DNA from: Verticillium longisporum
Taxonomy: Eukaryota; Ascomycota; Sordariomycetes; Glomerellales; Plectosphaerellaceae
Assembly: GCA_019188255.1 (NCBI GenBank)
Contig: JAETXT010000002.1
Span: 1,674,001-1,738,000, forward strand
Length of the DNA stretch: 64,000 nucleotides
Direction of reading: 5' to 3'
The notes under the pieces are model-generated. The model had not been told where the DNA came from and ran no database searches. It saw nothing but the letters and a program-made list of their open reading frames with translations. A program made the position numbers and the translations under genes. Numbering within the stretch: the stretch's first letter is position 1; each line of letters starts with the position of its first letter. Positions 58,130-64,000 of this stretch are shown here, one piece after another.

Positions 58130-61100
58130 TTACGCTCCAGCCGCACCCTCTGTTTCAGCCTTGTCCTCTCTTCCGACAGGTTCAACCTCGAGCTCGGTAG
58201 TATACGTATTCATATCCCGTATCTCCACCGTAAACACATCTCCCACGTTCGTCTCGGCCAGTTTCGTCCCCACATCCAGCCTAGCCAGCGGCACGACGGC
58301 CCCGATGCCGTAAAAGTCCCGCAGCCGCCCGCGGATGCCAAACGGCAGCACGGCGTCGACGATAAAGGCGAATCGCTCGGGTAGCGGTGCCTCGCCAAAC
58401 TTCCACGCGCGGAGCAGGGCCTGGAAGATCCACTGCGTCGGCCCGTCGCGGTTGTCGACTTCGCGGATCTGGCGCTGCCGAGCCTGCAGGGCGGGGAGGA
58501 GGCGGGAGAGGGAGTCGTGGGACCAAGGGAGGGCTGAAGCGGAGGCGTCTACATCCTCGCCGGCCTCGGTCGTGGAGGCGACGACGGCGGGGGACGTGCC
58601 AGTCGCGCGCTCGTGGGCGAGGGCTGCGTGGATCTGCCAATGCACGATGAGGTCTGTGTATCGGCGTAGCGGGGAGGATGCCTTGGTGTAGGCGTCGAGG
58701 CCGACGGAATAGAAGGGGGCCGGTCGAGCGGACAGCTCTGAGGTGCCGATGAGGCCGAAAAGGTGCTGCAGGAGGGCCGGGGGCAAGGGTTTCCCGGCGG
58801 CCGTCAAGGGGTCGACGACCTCCTCGCGAAGGCGTTTCAGCTCAGCTGCGTTGCGGAGGGCTTCGGGCTGGGTGCTGTAAGGGGCTGGAATGTTGCGGGA
58901 CTGGCACCACTTGGCGGCGACCTCGCCGGCGGTGTGCATCATGCGCTCGACCAGACGGTCGGCCTGGCTATAGTTCGAGTGCGAGAATTTGATGAACGGG
59001 TCGCCGTTCCAGACCATGGATGCATTGGGGTCTGTGGCGTGCTGCTTGGCAGAGATGGGCCGGAAAGACACCTCTGGAGAGGGGAGCCTAGACTGCAGCG
59101 TGGGAAGCTGGCCTTTTGCGGCACGGCGGTCCTTTAGTGCTTCGCCAAGGCGGTCGAGAAGGAGGAGGTCATCCTTATCCTTCGCCGTGAGCTCGTCAGC
59201 CGTCGTGATTTTCTTGACGGGAGGTCGAGGGCCGGGGTCCTTTCCGACAGAAAAGGCTGCATCGACACCGCTCTCCAAAGACTGAAGGCCAGGCAGGATA
59301 GACGTGACCTCACGTTTCGTCATATGCACCACATTGTGAACAGTCCCGGGCTCGACATTGTAGCCTAGGACTTCCCCCACTTCGTTCACCTTTGCGCTAA
59401 AGGTGAGGACCGGCTTGCCGGGGTTCAGCGAGAACTTCTGCTCTAGCTCAGGCGGCAACATCTTTTCAGGGTAGCCAGCAAGGTAGAGACTGGAGGGCAT
59501 GGACTCGATATAGGATGCCAGCGGTGACGCTGGGTCAATGACTGATGCTGGATCTGCGATGTGGATGTGGATCCAATGCTCGCCAGCTACGTCCGTCGCC
59601 TCGATGGAAAAGCCGTCATCGACATCTGCAGTCTGATCCGAGTCGACACAGAAGATTTTGGTCTCGCCCCAATCTCGGCGGGCACCCGCAGCGATATCTG
59701 GCCTCATGGATGCCTCGACGTCGACGCTTGGACGACTCAGGTTGCCACCCCTACTGATCTCCGTGTCTGGGAAACGGTATTCGTACCGGGCTGGAACATC
59801 CCACGGCGGAATCCAGCCGATCTCTTGCAGAAACGTAAAGGCTGTCCAGTGGGCGACCCAGTTAGATTCGCTGTATAGCTGCGTCAGGCGAAGAATCGAG
59901 GATCCCAGACTATCAATCTGAGACGCTTGGGGAATGACCCTCCTGCACGCCCACAGCTCCATGAAGCGTATGTACTTTAAATCCGATTCTTCCCACTGGG
60001 GCAGGTCCTCCGCCATCTGGCTGCTGGGGCCGATCATACCATGAGGGGTCCAAGGCCTGTTCCTTCGGTTGGCGTTGACAATGGCACGCGCTCGCAAGAT
60101 GAAGCGCCCGAGATCGTTCTGTTTCAAAAGGGAGGCAGACTGTCCGGGGTTGTCTCTTAGATACGCCCCATCGACAAGGCGGCGCACCCTTGACTCAACC
60201 AGTTGCAACAGGGCGATATCTGAGCCGGGCTGCACCTCGTAAATGTAGTTCCTTCGGTGCCACTTTGCGTTCAACGGTCGAAATCCCCAGCCGTGACGCT
60301 GCAGCGCAAGGTGAACGGCATACAGAACATGGGACGAGAACGTGCTGCCCTCCCTGAGAAATGTGGGCAGCATACGATCAGCGAGTTCCTCTAGGCTTAA
60401 GTAGGCGCGCTTGTTCTGGTCAGCCACATGCTCACTGGCACCATCCATGTATTTCAGAGAGGATTGGTAGAAGTGAACGGCCTCTGCGTAGAACTTGGTC
60501 AATCTTCCCTGCAAGTCGGCTGCCGTTCTCAAAGCCTTCGGAGTGCGCACGTGGTGCAAAACGTTGCGCGGTCGGGTAAAAGGCTCCGATGGGATCAGGT
60601 CGACGATGGGCTGCAGAACAGCAGGGTCGACATAGTTGGTGACAGTGAAGGGAGCAACCAGACTCTGGTAGGCCAGCACCTCGCCCGTGTTCAGGTAGAA
60701 ATACTGCAGACCGTGGTGGCGACCGAGGCAGATGGCAAGGACTGGCAAGCGGCTGCCACCGAAGCGCGTCTCCACGAGATCGCCGGCTAGGAGAGCGGAT
60801 GTCTGGCCTCGGAGGTCTGCCAGAACATCGCCAGCGTACAGGTCGTAGTTGCCTTGCCTAGGGCCATGCTCGTCGGAGAACGAGCGAACAGTCTGTGGCC
60901 TCGGAAGGATGGTCACCAGTCTTTCGTTGAAAGGCAGGTCGTCTAGAAGTCTGTGAGCGGATGCCTGGTTCTCCTGTTCCCAGACACGAAGCCTGTCGCG
61001 AACGCTGATTCTTGGTTGATCATGCTCGGCAAGACTCGTGGACAGGTTATCGAAACCCTCTGCATCATTCACAGACTCTGTAAGGGTCGCAAGCGTCTAA

Positions 61101-61302
61101 AAGTAATAAGCATTCGCAGAGGAAGTCATGAGAATGGTGCAACACTCACTCGCTGAGCTGCCGGGCGAGCCAGCAATGAAGCGGAAGAAGCTGAGGATTG
61201 GGTTCCAGAGCATATGCTTGTAGGAGATACAACTTCCGCGCAAGCGGAGACACATCTGCGGCAGATATAGGGCCGTCGTATCTGCTGCAACATTCTAGCC
61301 AT
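58130..61302 (-). CDS. cyt-4: Mitochondrial exoribonuclease, RNase II family (Cyt-4/Dss1)
   Basis: Exons 61302-61150 and 61096-58130 around a 53-bp intron; 1,039 residues. The first exon encodes an Arg-, Ser- and Ala-rich, acid-free sequence (MLQQIRRPYICRRCVSACA..), typical of a mitochondrial targeting peptide; the start could be the ATG at 61302 or at 61293. The RNB catalytic domain includes DSDQTADVDDGFSIE (~555), whose aspartates bind the Mg ions, and AASSPLRRYTDLIVHWQIH-like sequence further on (visible as KASSPLRRYTDLIVHWQ). A C-terminal S1-like region follows. In Neurospora CYT-4 and yeast Dss1 (mtEXO) this enzyme degrades and processes mitochondrial RNA. Confidence 0.93.
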
Positions 61303-61798
61303 GAAGTTATCAGACTGTTGGGCTGACTGAATGAGTTCGGGCGGATCTCTCTTCAGCGCGACAATCACTCACAAAATTTCGTGTCCAGGATGAAGACGTT
61401 GCAGGACATGGACGCGGGATCACGTGACACGGGTGCTCCAGGTACGTACATTCCGACAATCCCCAGAAAATGCCCAGTGCGTCCAGTCCATGAACATTGA
61501 GAACTCTACCACGTATATGGCCAAGTCATTTTGCCCCAGCCTTGTTTGCAGGCATTCAATGATGTCACGGAATGGTATTCGAATGCAATGCGTTCTCCGA
61601 CTACAAGCGACGGCTCAAAGCGAAGGCAGGAAACCGGGGCTCTCAGTGTGACGAAAGGGTAGTCAGGCTAAATGATGCATATACTTCAGTACTCAAATCC
61701 CTCTCCTTGTCCAAGTCTTGTAGGCTCTGGCCGCCTTCCTTCGTAGCTTTCTCAATATCTCGCAGCAAAGCCCTGGGATCGAACCGTGTCTTGCCTTG
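61303..61798. other. Intergenic region, cyt-4 5' side
   Basis: About 500 bp between the cyt-4 start and the 3' end of the LysM/WSC gene on the same strand. It should hold the cyt-4 promoter. No gene or repeat is recognised. Confidence 0.5.
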
Positions 61799-63990
61799 CT
61801 ATCTGTTCTGGTACACCGACATTCTGTTGCCTGCACCACAGTACTGATCCCGATTCCCAACGCAGGTCAGGGTGCAGTCGTTCGCTGACACGGTGGATCC
61901 AGCAGCGAAAGTGTCTCCGCAGTAACCTGAACAACAGGTCAGATGATGAATTATTGGGATCGTTGATTAACCACCAAGGCAGACAGAAGAACGTTGGATG
62001 AAAGGCACGAGGAGAGGATGATAGAGGGAGCAACTAGGGGGGCGGTGGTGACGAGGCTTCTTCAGTGACTTACATTCTTTCCCAAACTCGGCTCCAAAGT
62101 AGTCAAAGCCAAGGCAGAGGTTAGCACATTCGTGCAACGTCATGTTGGCCTGTGAGTATTGGGCGCCAGTCAATGATCGGTTTGCGCTGCCATCGGTGCG
62201 GCACTCGACATAGTACCAGCGGAAAGCGACCCTGGTGCCCACGACCATCTGAGCCGGCTGGGTGGGCTGGGGCACCGTGTTTCCGGGTAGTTTGTACATG
62301 AGCATGCGGTTACCGGCACCGCAGAGCTGCTTGTCGGGGGCTCCGGGGCAGGGCATGTTGCACGCGGAGAGATCAACAGAGTAACCGCCGTCGATGGTGT
62401 TGCTGTACCAGCACTCCTTCCCAAATTCGACGCCAGCGTATGCGTAGCCCGCGGCCTTGGCGAGGCACTTTTCGACCGTCATCAGGTCGTCCGTGTAAGA
62501 AATGCTTAGGGCACGAGCGTTAGGCGGCCTGTTCCAGCAACCTACCAGCTCGTAGGAGCCAGACTTCTGGACGGCTACGGGCTTGGAAGTGCTTGTCGTC
62601 GTTGGTTGCGTCGTGGTGACGGGAGACGTGGACGTCGTCTTGGGGGCACCGCTGACGAGAACCGTTGTATCGCATAGACCGTACTCAGACTGACTACATT
62701 TTGAGTAGAGAAGAGTCAGCAAGATCGAAGCCCCTTCCGGATCAGGGCCCATGCTCAACGTACCAGCCTTGCAGGTTGCTGCATTCCCAGTCCGAGAAAC
62801 CACAGTAGCCCGCAGCGCCGCAGCAATTGCCATAGTTGTACTTTGTGTCGGTACACTTATACTTATTGTCGTAGCCGCATGTTCCGTCAGGGCTGGGGGT
62901 GAACGGCGTAGGCGCGGGCTTTGTAGACCTAGTACATGAGGTTGTCAGCGTTTCCATGAACCACAAGGTTGTCTGCGAGAGGCTTATCATACGTCGCGGT
63001 AGCGGTGGTGACTGGTGCATTTGATGTCGTTACTGCTGAACCATCGCATGCGCCGGACTGGCATTTGCCGGCACCACACTCGGCTGCAGTGCTGCCGCAC
63101 CTGAGATGATAGAAGAGTTGTCAGTTTTTTTGAGATCTTGCACGACTTTTGCCATTGCAGGCGAGGGGCAACAGACTTTCCTGCGTTGGAGCAGCATTTT
63201 CCCCATTTCCCGCCGCACTCCAGAAAGCCAAAGTCTTTACCGCAAGACCCGTCGAAACTGTAACCAAGACCTGGGCAGTTTCCTTCCTGACAGTTTCCGA
63301 TTGCACAGGAAGCGCTAAGGGCGTTCATGATTAGCTCGTTTCACCCCGAAGCTGGGTGTTGGGGCTTTGGGGAGACATACTCTGTAGAACCGCAACTGAG
63401 GGAAGTATGGTCAGCACATAGAATCAGACGCTCGGGACGAAAAACACCCGTCCAAACGAGGCTACTCACCGGTTATTAGCACCACAACAGTCTCCGAATT
63501 CAGAGTTGATGCAGGTGACGTTGTTCCCTGTGCGCAGTCCGCACCCACCGTCCTTGGACACGGGGATCTCGGCATCTGTAACATATCAAAGTCAGCTCCG
63601 CCATGTTCGGACGTGACTGCACCAGCATTTGAAGAGCAGCATGGAGAGGGAATGAGGGGCTCGGTCCATACTCGTCCTGCGGCAGTAGGTCTCTCCGGGC
63701 ACGAAAGCGTAGCAGTCAGACTGAACGGTCGGGTTCAGCTTGTAGAACTGGGCCATGGTCAAGGTGTATCGCTTGAGGTAGTCCTGGCAAGTATCCCAGG
63801 CGTTCGATTTTGACCAGGCACGACAGCTGCCGAGCTCAAAGGCCCGCTCGACCAGCTGGAAGGGCGAGGCCTCGACGAGGTCTTCCGAGAAATATTTGCC
63901 TCCATATTCAGATGGCGCGGCGTGCGAGACGGCAGCGTAAGAGGCAATGGCAGTCAGCAGAACAGCGCTGCTTTGGTGGAGAGGTTTCAT
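61799..63990 (-). CDS. Secreted LysM - 3x CBM18 - 2x WSC carbohydrate-binding protein
   Basis: Eight exons: 63990-63672, 63575-63470, 63395-63381 (15 bp), 63314-63177, 63100-62993, 62928-62764, 62693-62074, 61926-61799; phases close to 532 residues. Signal peptide ~1-24. LysM at ~61-103 (NAWDTCQDYL..TYC). Three Cys-rich CBM18 (hevein-type chitin-binding) modules are at ~112-160, ~168-215 and ~240-293; each follows a Cys pattern such as CCGAAGYCG. A Thr/Ser/Pro linker (~300-330) precedes two WSC domains (~331-416 and ~436-530). No catalytic domain, GPI signal or C-terminal helix is visible. It probably binds chitin or glucan in the wall or protects it from plant chitinases (inference). The 3' splice of exon 8 restores a WSC CYCGDTF motif. 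Confidence 0.9.
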
Positions 63991-64000
63991 GATGGCGAGT

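Overview
The window is nuclear DNA of a filamentous ascomycete (Pezizomycotina, most likely Sordariomycetes). This rests on short GT..AG introns of about 50-150 bp with CTRAC-like branch sites, on the genes present (Cyt-4/Dss1-type RNase, Sec10, Nus1, Trm5, Reg1-like PP1 subunit, LysM/CBM18/WSC wall protein), and on a large block bearing the signature of repeat-induced point mutation (RIP).

Positions 1-21,944 are an AT-rich block of nested repeats. At least three copies of one Ty1/copia retrotransposon (LTR about 287-289 bp) are present. Copy A (sense) is split into 1-243, 2106-2540 and 10408-12852. Copy B (antisense, 4404-10407) is inserted into A and has lost its 3' end. Copy C (13481-21436) is complete, with matching 5-bp target duplications. 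All are riddled with stops and almost lack CpA/TpG, while CpG is partly kept. Unmutated newcomers sit on this background: two almost identical pogo/Fot1-type DNA transposons in inverted orientation (246-2103 and 2543-4401), a solo LTR of a second family (17810-18269), and a lightly mutated solo copia LTR (12331-12619).

At about 21,945 the sequence changes abruptly to normal, gene-bearing composition. 22.4-28.7 kb holds a four-helix membrane protein, a small glycine-zipper protein and a nine-exon patatin-like phospholipase. 33.3-40.5 kb holds a large protein with a disordered N-terminal half (broken by a one-base shift in a C run) and, convergent with it, a Reg1-like PP1 regulatory subunit. 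40.5-49.9 kb shows no convincing gene. 49.9-64 kb is a compact housekeeping run: trm5 <-> alkB-like (divergent), nus1 convergent with alkB, nus1 <-> sec10 (divergent), cyt-4 convergent with sec10, then the LysM-CBM18-WSC secreted protein.

The housekeeping genes act in separate processes: tRNA m1G37 formation, alkylation repair, dolichol synthesis, exocytosis and mitochondrial RNA turnover. No operon-like cooperation is implied. The most unusual content is the left block: its nesting order and RIP depth give a relative chronology, the youngest transposons have escaped RIP, and one of them lies exactly at a rearrangement breakpoint. Exon joins below were read by hand from splice signals and reading-frame continuity; none is backed by transcript data.
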